A DNA stretch of 21,637 nucleotides from CAVPGH01 sp046726955 (GTDB lineage: Bacteria; Acidobacteriota; Vicinamibacteria; Fen-336), in contig JBKPBQ010000037.1 of the NCBI GenBank assembly GCA_046726955.1, forward strand, positions 1 to 21,637. The letters run 5' to 3'. The position numbers and the translations under genes were made by a program. The notes beneath the pieces were generated by a model. The model made no database searches. It was not told the DNA's origin and saw only the letters and a program-made list of their open reading frames with translations. Shown in pieces: positions 7,436-16,000 of the stretch (its first letter is position 1; each line of letters opens with the position of its first letter).

Positions 7436-8371
7436 ATGCCGACCTCGCTAACGGGGACGCTCGCTCCGCTGGTCACGCCGTTCCACTCCGACGAGTCGCT
7501 GAACACGGGCGCGCTCGTTCGGCTCGTCGACCACGCGCTCGCGAGCGGGGCGAGCGGGCTCGTGCCCACCGCGCTCTCGGGCGAAGGCCTGCTGCTCGAC
7601 GAGGGCGAGACGCTCGCGGTCTGGGATGCCGTCTTCGCCGGCACTTCGGGACGCGTGCCCGTCGTGCCGGCGGTGATCACCACCACGACGCGGCAGGCCT
7701 GCCGGCTGGCCAAGGCCGCGGCGGAGCGCGGAGCCGCGGCGATCCTCGCCGCGCCGGTCCTGCCTGAGCTCTACTCCGGACGATCGCCGGAAGACGCGTA
7801 CGCCTTCTACGCGGACGTGGCCGCCGCCACCGCGCTGCCGATCGTCCTCTTCAACTACCCCTCGCTCACCGGCGTCGATCTCGTCGCGTCGATCGTCGAG
7901 CGGCTCGCCGGCATCGAGCGCGTCCGCTACATCAAGGAGAGCACCGGCGACGCCTCGCGCGTCCACGACATCCAGCGCCGCGTGGGCGACCGCGTCCAGG
8001 TCGTCTGCGGCGCCCCCCAGACGGCCCTCGAGTCCTTCGCGCTCGGCTGCCGGGCCTGGATCACCGGCCTCCTGAACGTCGTGCCGCGCTCGGGCCGGCA
8101 GCTCATGACGGCGGTGCTCGAGAAACGCGATCTCGCGCTCGCCCGCCGGATCTACTCGCAGCAGGTCCTGCCCGTCTTCGACGTCCTTCGGCGCAGTGCC
8201 AATCCGACGGGGACGCTCAAGGCCGGCCTCCGCCTCCAGGGCTTCGAGGTCGGGGCGCCCCGGAGACCCGGCCGCGCCCTCGACGGCGAGCCGCTCGAAG
8301 CGCTGGAGAGGCACGTGCGGGCGCTGCCACCCCTGGAAGCGAGCGCGGAGGCGGACCTGCTCCGGTCGTGA
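7436..8371 (+). CDS. DHDPS/N-acetylneuraminate-lyase family aldolase
   Basis: This 311-residue class I aldolase or lyase belongs to the DapA/NanA family (usual length about 290-310). The Schiff-base lysine is K167 in RYIKEST, and the conserved FNYPSLTG segment spans 139-146. Two features differ from true DapA. The catalytic proton-relay Tyr (Tyr133 of E. coli DapA, in YNVPSRTG) aligns with Phe139, and the GTTGE motif is replaced by ALSGE near 46-50. The protein is therefore probably not the lysine-biosynthetic synthase, but acts on another 2-oxo acid such as a 2-keto-3-deoxy sugar acid; that substrate is an inference from its neighbour. Its stop codon overlaps the GTG of the sugar kinase (GTGA), indicating translational coupling. 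No Shine-Dalgarno precedes the ATG. Confidence 0.88.
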   Translation: MPTSLTGTLAPLVTPFHSDESLNTGALVRLVDHALASGASGLVPTALSGEGLLLDEGETLAVWDAVFAGTSGRVPVVPAVITTTTRQACRLAKAAAERGAAAILAAPVLPELYSGRSPEDAYAFYADVAAATALPIVLFNYPSLTGVDLVASIVERLAGIERVRYIKESTGDASRVHDIQRRVGDRVQVVCGAPQTALESFALGCRAWITGLLNVVPRSGRQLMTAVLEKRDLALARRIYSQQVLPVFDVLRRSANPTGTLKAGLRLQGFEVGAPRRPGRALDGEPLEALERHVRALPPLEASAEADLLRS

Positions 8372-9192
8372 GGATCACCGCGGTCGGCGACTGCGGGGTC
8401 GATCGCTACCTCAACCTGCAGCGCGACCGCCCGGGCGGGATCACGCTGAACTTCGCGGTCAACGCCAGGCGGCTCTTTCCGCCCACGGACACCGTAGGCG
8501 TCGTCACCGCACTCGGCCGCGATCCCGAGGCGGCCCTCGTGCGACGGGCGCTCGAGGCCTTCGCCCTCGAGGCCTGTGTCGCGGAGCGCGACGGCGCGAC
8601 CTCGCTGCAGCTCATCGACCGCCAGCCGTCGGGCGAGAAGATCTTCGTCCGCTACGAGCCCGGCGTCCTCGCCGACTACCGCCTCGGGCCGCGCGAGCGG
8701 AAGGTGATCGCCGGGACGGACCTGCTGATGGCGACCGTCTACTCGCAGGTCGAGGCGCTGTTCGACTCCGTCATGGAGGCGCCGTCGCCGGGCTTCCGCG
8801 CCGTGGACTTCGGGGACCTCGCGGACGTCACGGGCGACGTCGGCATCGTGGACCGCTATCTCGACCGCTTCCACGTCGGGTTCTTCGGCTTCGGGCCAGC
8901 AGACGTCGAGCGGATCGCCCGTGTCGAAGAGGTTGCCCGGCGCAGCGGACGATTGCTCGTGGTCACGCTGGGACCAGACGGCAGCCTCGCGTTCAGCGGC
9001 GCCGACCGGATCGCCTGCCCCGCCGTGCCGGTGTCGAACGTCGTGGACACGACGGGAGCGGGCGATGCCTTCGCCGCCGGCTTCCTGCGGGAGTTCACGG
9101 AGTCGCGCCGAGTGCCGGAGAGCCTGGCCGCGGGCGCGCGCAACGCCGCCCTGACCGTCCAGCGGCTGGGGGCGTTCCGCTGGGACGACTGA
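8368..9192 (+). CDS. PfkB-family sugar kinase, fructoselysine-6-kinase (FrlD)-like
   Basis: This 274-residue cytoplasmic ribokinase-fold enzyme starts at a GTG that overlaps the aldolase stop by 4 nt. Visible motifs are the N-terminal VGDCGVD (6-12), the substrate-binding PGGITLNFAVNA (22-33), VVTLGPDGS (198-206) and the signature DTTGAGDAF (227-235), in which D233 is the catalytic base and the Gly-rich turn forms the anion hole. It is short for a PfkB kinase (usually 300-330). In length, in VGDxxVD, and in the phrase ending GVLADY (99-104) it resembles the FrlD group that phosphorylates fructoselysine. The alternative, suggested by the coupled aldolase, is a 2-keto-3-deoxy sugar acid kinase. 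Class assignment is firm, substrate is not. Its TGA meets the stop of the convergent GNAT gene with no spacer (TGATCA). Confidence 0.9.
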   Translation: MRITAVGDCGVDRYLNLQRDRPGGITLNFAVNARRLFPPTDTVGVVTALGRDPEAALVRRALEAFALEACVAERDGATSLQLIDRQPSGEKIFVRYEPGVLADYRLGPRERKVIAGTDLLMATVYSQVEALFDSVMEAPSPGFRAVDFGDLADVTGDVGIVDRYLDRFHVGFFGFGPADVERIARVEEVARRSGRLLVVTLGPDGSLAFSGADRIACPAVPVSNVVDTTGAGDAFAAGFLREFTESRRVPESLAAGARNAALTVQRLGAFRWDD

Positions 9193-9693
9193 TCAGGACG
9201 GGTCGATGTCGTCCAGGAACCGGTGCATGACGTACGCGTCCACGAGGCCGAGCTCGCGGTGGCGGAAGACCTTCGGCAGCGTGCCGACGATCTGGAAGCC
9301 GAGGCGCTTCCAGAGCTCGACGGCGCCCGTGTTCGTGCTCACCACGAAGTTGAACTGCATGGCCGCGAAGCCGGCGCGCCGGGCTTCGCGCAGGCAGTGC
9401 TCCCCCATCACCCGTCCGACTCCCTTGCCCGCGCTCGCCGGGTCCACCATGAAGGACGCGTTGGCGACGTGCGAGCCCAGGTCGCGCTGGTTCGCGACGA
9501 GCTTGTACATGCCCACGATGCGGCCGTCTTCCTCGGCCACGAACGACCGGACGTCAGGCCCGAACCAGTAGCCGACGCCGACCTCGCGCGGCGTGTCGGG
9601 CGCGAAGGTGTAGGTCGTCTCGGTCGCGACCACCGCGTGGAAGATCGACCACAGGCCGTCGGCATCCGAAGGCAGAGCGGGCCGGATCGTCAC
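9193..9693 (-). CDS. GNAT-family N-acetyltransferase
   Basis: This 166-residue acetyltransferase uses acetyl-CoA to modify an amine. It begins MTIRPALPSDADG, the standard GNAT beta-1/alpha-1 start. Motif A (acetyl-CoA pyrophosphate loop) is SAGKGVGRVM at about 87-96, preceded by a beta-4 strand with VDP, and NTGAVELWKRLGF near the C-terminus matches the family's usual N-x-x-A-x-x-L-Y/W-x-x-x-G-F. The frame stays open far upstream, but that part only mirrors the TPR gene. I chose GTG at 9693, which overlaps the TPR stop as GTGA; a GTG one codon earlier is equally possible. It is the last gene of the minus-strand operon. The acceptor is unknown. Confidence 0.9.
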   Translation of the reverse strand: MTIRPALPSDADGLWSIFHAVVATETTYTFAPDTPREVGVGYWFGPDVRSFVAEEDGRIVGMYKLVANQRDLGSHVANASFMVDPASAGKGVGRVMGEHCLREARRAGFAAMQFNFVVSTNTGAVELWKRLGFQIVGTLPKVFRHRELGLVDAYVMHRFLDDIDPS

Positions 9694-11240
9694 CACTTCC
9701 GCACCTCCGCGAGCTCCGTGAGGTCGGAGTCGGCCTGGCGCCAGCTGTCGAGGAGCTTCCGGTAGTGCCGACGGGCCGCGTCGTTGTTCCCGAGCGCGGC
9801 CGACGCGCGAGCCAGCCCGAGGACGCTCCGCGACCGGTTCGGCCACCGCGCGAGCGACCGCGCGAACTCCGCCGCCGCTTCGCGAGGCTTGCCCCGCTCG
9901 AGCAGCAGCTCGCCGTAGAGCTCGCTCGCCGGCTGGAGCGGACGAGGCGGTCCCATCGGCGGCGGAAGCTCGCGCTCGAGGGCCACCGCCTCCTGGAGGC
10001 GCAGCAGCGCGTCGTCCCCGCGTCCCGTCCCGAGCGCCAGGAGGCCCGCGAGCTCCTTCTCCATCACCGCCGCGTCGAGCTTGAAGTCGCTCGTCCCGCG
10101 CGTGCCCGCGCGTCTCCGGAGCTCCGCGAGCGCCCGCTCGGCGCGCGTCGTGTCTCCCGTCTTCGCCGCGCTGGCGCCGATGGCGAACAGCTCGCCCGTG
10201 GTGGCGAAGTCGTTCGCGCCCGTGAGGAGCGCGTACGAGCGCGTCTCCATCACGTAGCGGGCGCGCATGTCCGACTGCAGGGCCTTGAGGCGGGGGGCTC
10301 CGGTCTCCTCGACCGCCGGAGCGATCCGATCGAGGGTCTCCCGCGCCGTTCTGTACCGGCCCTGCTGGAGCGACTCGTAGAGGAGCCAGGAGAGGCTGTG
10401 GTAGTCGAGCATGCCCACGCCGAGCTTCTTCTTCTGGGCCCACGCCTCGGAGGCGCGAAAGGAGGCCGCGTCCGCGGCCGCCGCCTCCGACCACATGCCG
10501 AGCTGCAGGAAGATGTGCGCGGGCATGTGCAGGGCGTGGCTCGACTCGGGGGCGACGCGGGCGTAGGCGCGGGCCGCGGACAGCGCGAGACGGGCGTGGT
10601 CGGGATCGTCGTAGTCGTGGATCAGGTAGTGGAGCGCACCCGGGTGGTCCGGGTTGGCCTTCAGCACGCCCTCGAGGATCGTCGCCGCCTGCTTCTGGAC
10701 CTCGCTTCCCACGAGCGCGTGCTGGTGCAGGTCGTCGCCCCGCGAGCCGAAGAGCGCCGGCGAGCGCACGGCCGTGCCCATGAGGGCGAGCGCGTGAAAG
10801 GTCCGAGCTTCGAGGTCGTCGGGATGCGCCGCGGCCAGGCGTCCCATGGCCTCGGCGTAGGCGCGATCGCGCGACGGCTTGTCGCCCGGTCCGAACAGGA
10901 GCTCGACCGCCTCGAGGTAGCCCCGCTCGCGGTCGGTCGTCGCCTTCCGCGCGCGTGCCTCCGGCGTGGGCGCGAGACGCTGCAGGATCTCGCGCGCCTT
11001 CTCCGGATCCTGGTTGAGCCAGAGCGTCTGGTTGTAGGCCATCGCCTCGCCCCAGTAGGCGAGCGCGAAGTCGGGATCGAGCCGCTGGGCCTCCTGGAAG
11101 GCCTCCACCGCGTCCTCGTACTGGAAGTTGTGGAGCGCCGTCACGCCGCGCAGGAACGCAGGCTGGGCCGCGGCCGCGCCGGAGTTGGGAAAACGGACCG
11201 GGGCGAGGAGGAGGAAGAGGGCGAGAGCGAACCGGATCAC
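9690..11240 (-). CDS. Exported TPR-repeat protein with conserved His motifs
   Basis: This 516-residue protein has a hydrophobic N-terminus (residues 1-26) that looks like a signal peptide, followed by helical TPR-like repeats, first at about 27-70 (FLRGVTALHNFQYEDAVEAF ... DPDFALAYWGEA) and again near 185-300 and 390-510. Two His-rich motifs stand out, ALHYLIHDYDD (202-212) and SHALHMPAHIF (234-244). They recur in a large group of poorly characterised bacterial TPR proteins and could bind a metal or a partner. The start is GTG (no in-frame ATG nearby upstream). It lies 54 bp after the YtcJ-like gene and overlaps the GNAT gene by 4 nt. TPR proteins usually act as assembly or binding scaffolds; the partner here is not known. 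Confidence 0.85.
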   Translation of the reverse strand: MIRFALALFLLLAPVRFPNSGAAAAQPAFLRGVTALHNFQYEDAVEAFQEAQRLDPDFALAYWGEAMAYNQTLWLNQDPEKAREILQRLAPTPEARARKATTDRERGYLEAVELLFGPGDKPSRDRAYAEAMGRLAAAHPDDLEARTFHALALMGTAVRSPALFGSRGDDLHQHALVGSEVQKQAATILEGVLKANPDHPGALHYLIHDYDDPDHARLALSAARAYARVAPESSHALHMPAHIFLQLGMWSEAAAADAASFRASEAWAQKKKLGVGMLDYHSLSWLLYESLQQGRYRTARETLDRIAPAVEETGAPRLKALQSDMRARYVMETRSYALLTGANDFATTGELFAIGASAAKTGDTTRAERALAELRRRAGTRGTSDFKLDAAVMEKELAGLLALGTGRGDDALLRLQEAVALERELPPPMGPPRPLQPASELYGELLLERGKPREAAAEFARSLARWPNRSRSVLGLARASAALGNNDAARRHYRKLLDSWRQADSDLTELAEVRKW

Positions 11241-11294
11241 GGCGCGATGATCTTGTGCGAGGTCACGATCGAGAAGCCGTCGAACGCGACCCGT

Positions 11295-13028
11295 TCACTT
11301 CCTCTCGTAGAGAACCTTCCCTCCCACGATCGTGAAGTCCACGCGCGCGGTCTTGATCTCCTCCTCGGGCACCGTGAGGATGTCCTTGGAGAGGACGGTG
11401 ACGTCGGCCAGCTTGCCCACGGAGAGCGAGCCCTTCTCTCCCTCCTCGAAAGCGGCGTAGGCCGCGTTGCGCGTGTACGACCGGAGCGCCTCCGGCCGGC
11501 TCATGCGCTGGTCGGGATAGAAGGTCGAGCCGTCCTTGAGCTTGCGCGTCACCGTTGCGTAGAAGTTCGGGATGGGATCCACGTCCTCGACGGGAGCGTC
11601 GGTGCCGTTCGAGACGACGGCTCCCGACTTCATGAGCTTCTGCCAGACGTAGGCGCCCTCCTCCGAGCGCTGCGCTCCCAGCCGGGCGGGAACGAAGACG
11701 GCGTCCGACGTGCAGTGGATGCCCTGCATGGACGCGATCACGCCGAGCTGGCCGAAGCGGGGGATGTCCGCCGGGTTCAGGTGCTGGGCGTGCTCGATCC
11801 GCCAGCGCACGTCCTTCTTGTCGGGGTTGGCCTTGAACGCGGCCTCGAAGATGTTCAGGACCTCCCGGTTCGCGCGGTCGCCGATCGCGTGCACGCAAAG
11901 CTGGTAGCCGTTGGCCATGGCGAGCTTCGCCGTCTCCTCCACCACGGGGACCGGCGTCGTGTTGAGGCCGGTGGTTCCGGGCTGGTCCGAGTAGGGCTCG
12001 AGCAGCCACGCGCCGCGCGATCCGAGCGCGCCGTCGAAGGTGTGCTTGATGGCGCGGATCGTGAGGTGCTTGTCGTAGCCGTCGATGAGGCGATACGAGG
12101 CGAGCTTCTCCGCCATCCGCTCGTTCGTGTCGCGGATCATGACCCACAGGCGCAGGCCGAGCTTGCCCTCGCTCGCGACCTTCTTGAAGACGTCGATCGT
12201 ATCGAAACTCGACCCGGCGTCCTGGAAGCTCGTGACGCCCTTGGAGATGGCTTCCTCGTCGGCGAGCTGGATCTGACGGCGCACCTCGGCCTCGCGCTCC
12301 TCGGGCGTCATGCTCTGCCGCGCCTTCTTGTAGGCCGCGTCGAGGAGCCCGTCGGCCGTCTCGCGGAAGAGGCCGGTCGCCTCGCCCTTCGCGTCGCGAA
12401 GGATCTCGCCTCCCGGCGGGTTCTTCGTGGTGCGCGTCACCCCCGCGAGCTCCATGGCCTTCGCGTTGGCGAAGGAGGCGTGCCCGCTCGCGTGCTCGAG
12501 CACGACGGGATTGTTCGGCGAGACGGCGCTCAAGGACTGGTGCGTCGGGAATCCCTCCACCGCAGGGGCGGGAGGCTTCTCCCACTTCTCCTGGTGCCAG
12601 CCGCGGCCGAACACCCACTCGCCGGGCTTCGTCCGGGACGAGGCCTCCTTGACCATCGCTACGATCTCGTCCCAGGTCTTCGCGGTCGTGAGGTTCAGGA
12701 CGATCCGCGCGTTGCCGACGCCGGTGAAGTGCCCGTGCCCGTCGATGAATCCCGGCGTCGCGAGCCGCCCCCCGAGGTCGATGACGCGCGTCTGCGGCCC
12801 GACGTAGGGTGCTATCTCCTCGTTCGTGCCCACGGCCACGATCGTGTCGCCGCGCGCGGCGAGCGCCTGCGCTTCCGGCTTCTGGTCGTCGACGGTCGCG
12901 ATCTTGCCCTTCTGCAGGACGAGAGTCGCCGGCTCGACCTTGGGCTGGCTCTGGCACGCGACGACCGCGAGGGCCAGGCCCGCGAGCCCGGCCGCCATCG
13001 TCCCAAACCGGTTGAGTGGGTTCCGCAT
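11295..13028 (-). CDS. YtcJ-like amidohydrolase lipoprotein (amidohydrolase-3 family)
   Basis: This is a 577-residue amidohydrolase. The N-terminus is a lipoprotein signal: basic start MRNPLNR, hydrophobic core, and lipobox VVAC with Cys25. The protein is thus expected to be anchored at a membrane outside the cytoplasm. Metal-site residues are in order: HGH (98-100) in TPGFIDGHGHF, K328 in AIKHTFDGALGSRGA (probable carbamylated Lys position), H380 in CVHAIGDRAN, H413 in RIEHAQHL and D477 in NGTDAPVE. The C-terminal strands return to the small beta-sandwich shared with residues 35-90. YtcJ relatives hydrolyse diverse amides or N-formyl compounds; the substrate is not predictable. GGAGG at 13037-13033, four nt before the ATG, fixes the start. 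It follows the trifunctional gene by 34 bp. Confidence 0.92.
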   Translation of the reverse strand: MRNPLNRFGTMAAGLAGLALAVVACQSQPKVEPATLVLQKGKIATVDDQKPEAQALAARGDTIVAVGTNEEIAPYVGPQTRVIDLGGRLATPGFIDGHGHFTGVGNARIVLNLTTAKTWDEIVAMVKEASSRTKPGEWVFGRGWHQEKWEKPPAPAVEGFPTHQSLSAVSPNNPVVLEHASGHASFANAKAMELAGVTRTTKNPPGGEILRDAKGEATGLFRETADGLLDAAYKKARQSMTPEEREAEVRRQIQLADEEAISKGVTSFQDAGSSFDTIDVFKKVASEGKLGLRLWVMIRDTNERMAEKLASYRLIDGYDKHLTIRAIKHTFDGALGSRGAWLLEPYSDQPGTTGLNTTPVPVVEETAKLAMANGYQLCVHAIGDRANREVLNIFEAAFKANPDKKDVRWRIEHAQHLNPADIPRFGQLGVIASMQGIHCTSDAVFVPARLGAQRSEEGAYVWQKLMKSGAVVSNGTDAPVEDVDPIPNFYATVTRKLKDGSTFYPDQRMSRPEALRSYTRNAAYAAFEEGEKGSLSVGKLADVTVLSKDILTVPEEEIKTARVDFTIVGGKVLYERK

Positions 13029-13032
13029 GAAT

Positions 13033-13037
13033 CCTCC
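13033..13037 (-). promoter_or_regulatory. Ribosome-binding site of the YtcJ-like gene
   Basis: GGAGG on the minus strand, followed by ATTC and the ATG at 13028. It is one of the few strong Shine-Dalgarno sequences in the window, and fixes this start inside the 34-bp gap after the fusion gene. Confidence 0.7.
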
Positions 13038-13062
13038 GTGGTCTCCGTGGGGCGGGAGGTTA

Positions 13063-16000
13063 TCAGACTATCGGATCCTCCCCGAGGACGTCGTCGAGCG
13101 TCCGCACGAACAGGTCCGCGTCGCTCTCCGAGATGATCAGGGGCGGACGCAGCTTCAGGACGTTCTCGTGGGGGCCGTCGGTGCCCGTGAGGATGCCGCG
13201 CTCGCGGAGGCGGTTGACGACGTAGGAGGCCTCCTCGGTCGCCGGCTCGCGGCTCTCCCGGTCGCGCACGAGCTCGACACCGAGAAAGAGGCCGGATCCC
13301 CGCACGTCGCCCACGAGCGGATGCCGCTCCTGGAGGTCGCGCAGGCCGACGAGGAAGTGCCGGCCCACGCGCAGCGCGCGCTCCTGCAGCCGCTCGTCCT
13401 CGAGCACGTCGAGAACGGCGAGCCCCGCCGCGCAGGCCACGGGATTCCCGCCGAACGTACTGAAGAACTCCATGCCGTTCGCGAACGCGTCGGCAATGGC
13501 GCGAGTCGTCACCACTGCGCCCAACGGGAAGCCGTTTCCGATCGGCTTGCCGAGCACGACGATGTCCGGCACGACGCCCTGCGTCTCGAATCCCCAGAAG
13601 TGCGTGCCCAGCCGGGCGAAGCCCACCTGCACCTCGTCCGCGATGCAGACGCCGCCGGCGCGGCGCACGTGGGCGTAGGCCTCTTCGAGATAGCCGGGAG
13701 GAAAGACGATCTGGCCGCCGACGCTGGGCAAGCTCTCGGCGAGGAAGGCGGCGAGCCCGCGGCCGCGCGCGCGAATGCCGCCAACGACCTCCCCGACGTG
13801 CGCCGCGTACTTCCGGCCCGCCTCGGGATCGCCGCGGCGATAACGTCCGCGGTAGTCGTCGGCCAGCGGGGCCACGTGCACGAAGTCCTTCCGCCCCCGG
13901 CCGCCGGGTCCGTCGAACTTGTAGGGGCTGAGGTCCACCGTGCCCTGGCTGTGGCCGTGGTAGGCGTGCTCGAGCACGATCACGTCGTCGCGGCGCGTGT
14001 AGACGCGGGCGAGCCGGAGAGCCAGCTCGTTGGCCTCGGTGCCGGAGTTCACGAAGAAGGCCACGCGCAGCGGCGCCGGGAGAAGCGCCGTCAGCCGCTC
14101 CGCGTAGCGCACGACGTTCTCGTGGAGGTAGCGCGTGTTCGTGTTGAGGAGCGCCAGCTGCTCCTGCGCTGCGCGCACGACGCGGGGATGGGAGTGCCCG
14201 ACGAGCGGCACGTTGTTGTAGCAGTCGAGGTAGGCGCGGCCGGTGTCGTCGTACAGGTACTGCCGCCAGCCGCGGACGATCTTCAGGGGACGGCGATAAG
14301 AGAGGCTCAGGTTCGGTCCGAGGCGGTCGCGGCGGGCCGCACGCAGCGGCTCGGGCGAGCGCTCCGCGGGCGGGAAGCGCCACTCCGGGATGCCCACCAG
14401 GAGGTTCGGATCCGGCGAGAGAGCTTTCCAGACCTCTCTTTCGGAGGCGCGGGCGACGCCCGGGTAGTCGGCGTCGAGCCCGAGCAGGTCGAGAACGATC
14501 TGGAAGTGGACGTGCGGCGGCCAGTCGCCGTTCGAAGGCGGCGCCCCGATGCGCGCGAACGGTTCCCCGCGGGCGATGCGCTGGCCGACGGAGAGCGCGG
14601 GCAGCGTGTCTTCGCTCAAGTGGCCGTAGAGAGTGAAGAACGGCGGCTCGCCGTCCGCGTCGTGGCGCAGGACCACGAGCGGTCCGTAGTCCTGGCGCGC
14701 GGTGTTGTTCGTGCGGAGGTGGACGACGCCGTCGAGAGGCGCCCGCACCGCCGAGCCCGTCGGCGCGAAGAGGTCCATCCCGAGGTGGATCGTCCGCCGC
14801 TCGTCGGTCGGGTTCGCGCTCGCTCCGAAGAGCTCCGCGTCGTAGAGACCCCGGGCTTCGTCGTAGCGTCCGACGCCTACGCTCGCCTCCGCGCGCTCGA
14901 GCGCTCCGAAGATCGCGGCGGTCAGGGGGCGTGTCTCCGCGGCGGCGGGATCCGCGCCCAGGAAGCGGCCGCCTACGCCGAGGTCGAAGACGAGCGCTCG
15001 CTCGAGGTCCACGTCGAGCACCTTCGCGGCGCCTCGTCCCAACGAGCGGATCCGATCCGTCCGGCGCGCACCGCCGGGCACGGGCTCGAAGCCGCACGCG
15101 GACCGCAGCGCGGAGTGCGCGAGCCGAGACGGGACACGGTCGAGCCGCTCGAACGCCTCCCAGGCCGGGGCTTCGCTGACCGTCACGTAGGGATCGTCGG
15201 CCTGGTCCTTGCGCTCGGCCGAGAGGGTGACGCTCACCGCGAGCCGGGCCTTGACGAGCGGCCACACGAGAGCGAGCTCGTCCTCGAGCAGCGGGAAGAC
15301 CGCGTGGTAGCCCGAGACCATCGCGCACACGGCAGCCAGGGGGTCGGGCTCGCCTAGAAGCGCGTAGGCTGCGGCCACCGCCGGTTCGGCGACCGTCACT
15401 CCCTGGTGCATGTCGCCGAAGTCGATGACGCTCACCGCCTCGTGGCCCTGCGCCCGCATCACGGCGACGAGCACGTTCCAGTCGTTGGCGTCGCCGTGGA
15501 TGACGCTGTGGCGCAGGCCGGCGAGCCGCGGCCCGACCTCGCGGTCGAACTCCTCGAGCGCCCGCACGACGAGCGCGCGGCGCTCGCCGTCGCCGATCGC
15601 GCCCTCGTGGCCGCGGATCCATCCCGCGCGCGCCAGGTCCCAGACGAGGTCACGGTCGGCGCCGGGATGCGAAAACCCCGCGAGCCCGGCGCTCAGCCGG
15701 CCGACGAGCCGCCCTACGCCCGACAGAAGCTCCGGCGTGTGCGGACGCGCCTCGGCGAGCGGCGTGCCCGGCACGAAGGTGAGCAGCCAGACGATACGGT
15801 CGCTCTGCGGAGAAGGCACGACCGACACGTCGCGGCCTCCGAGAGTCTCCACGACTCGGGGCAGGACGAGGTCGGGGGCCGTGCGCGCGAGGTGCCGGAG
15901 CGCGGCGCACTGGAGCTCCATGAGGCTCCGCTCGCGGGCGGGATGCATGACCTTGAGGACGAGCTGCCGCCCGTCCGACGCCGCCAGTTGGAAATTCTCG

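Noticed and set aside
5362..7767. 801-codon frame on the plus strand opposite the GH36 gene
   Set aside because: No domain, low-complexity Arg/Val/Glu/Gly composition, and it runs across the divergent promoter gap into the aldolase gene.
9694..10494. N-terminal extension of the GNAT gene to a 433-residue protein
   Set aside because: The extra 267 residues are an out-of-phase reading of the TPR gene, and a GTG at 9693 overlapping the TPR stop starts a full-length GNAT domain.
9765..13136. 1123-codon plus-strand frame across the TPR and YtcJ-like genes
   Set aside because: It spans two real minus-strand genes and their spacer and shows no family motif.
12812..15622. 936-codon minus-strand frame inside the fusion gene in another phase
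   Set aside because: Arg/Ala/Pro/Gly-rich frame-shifted reading of the same DNA; the true frame carries all three domain signatures.
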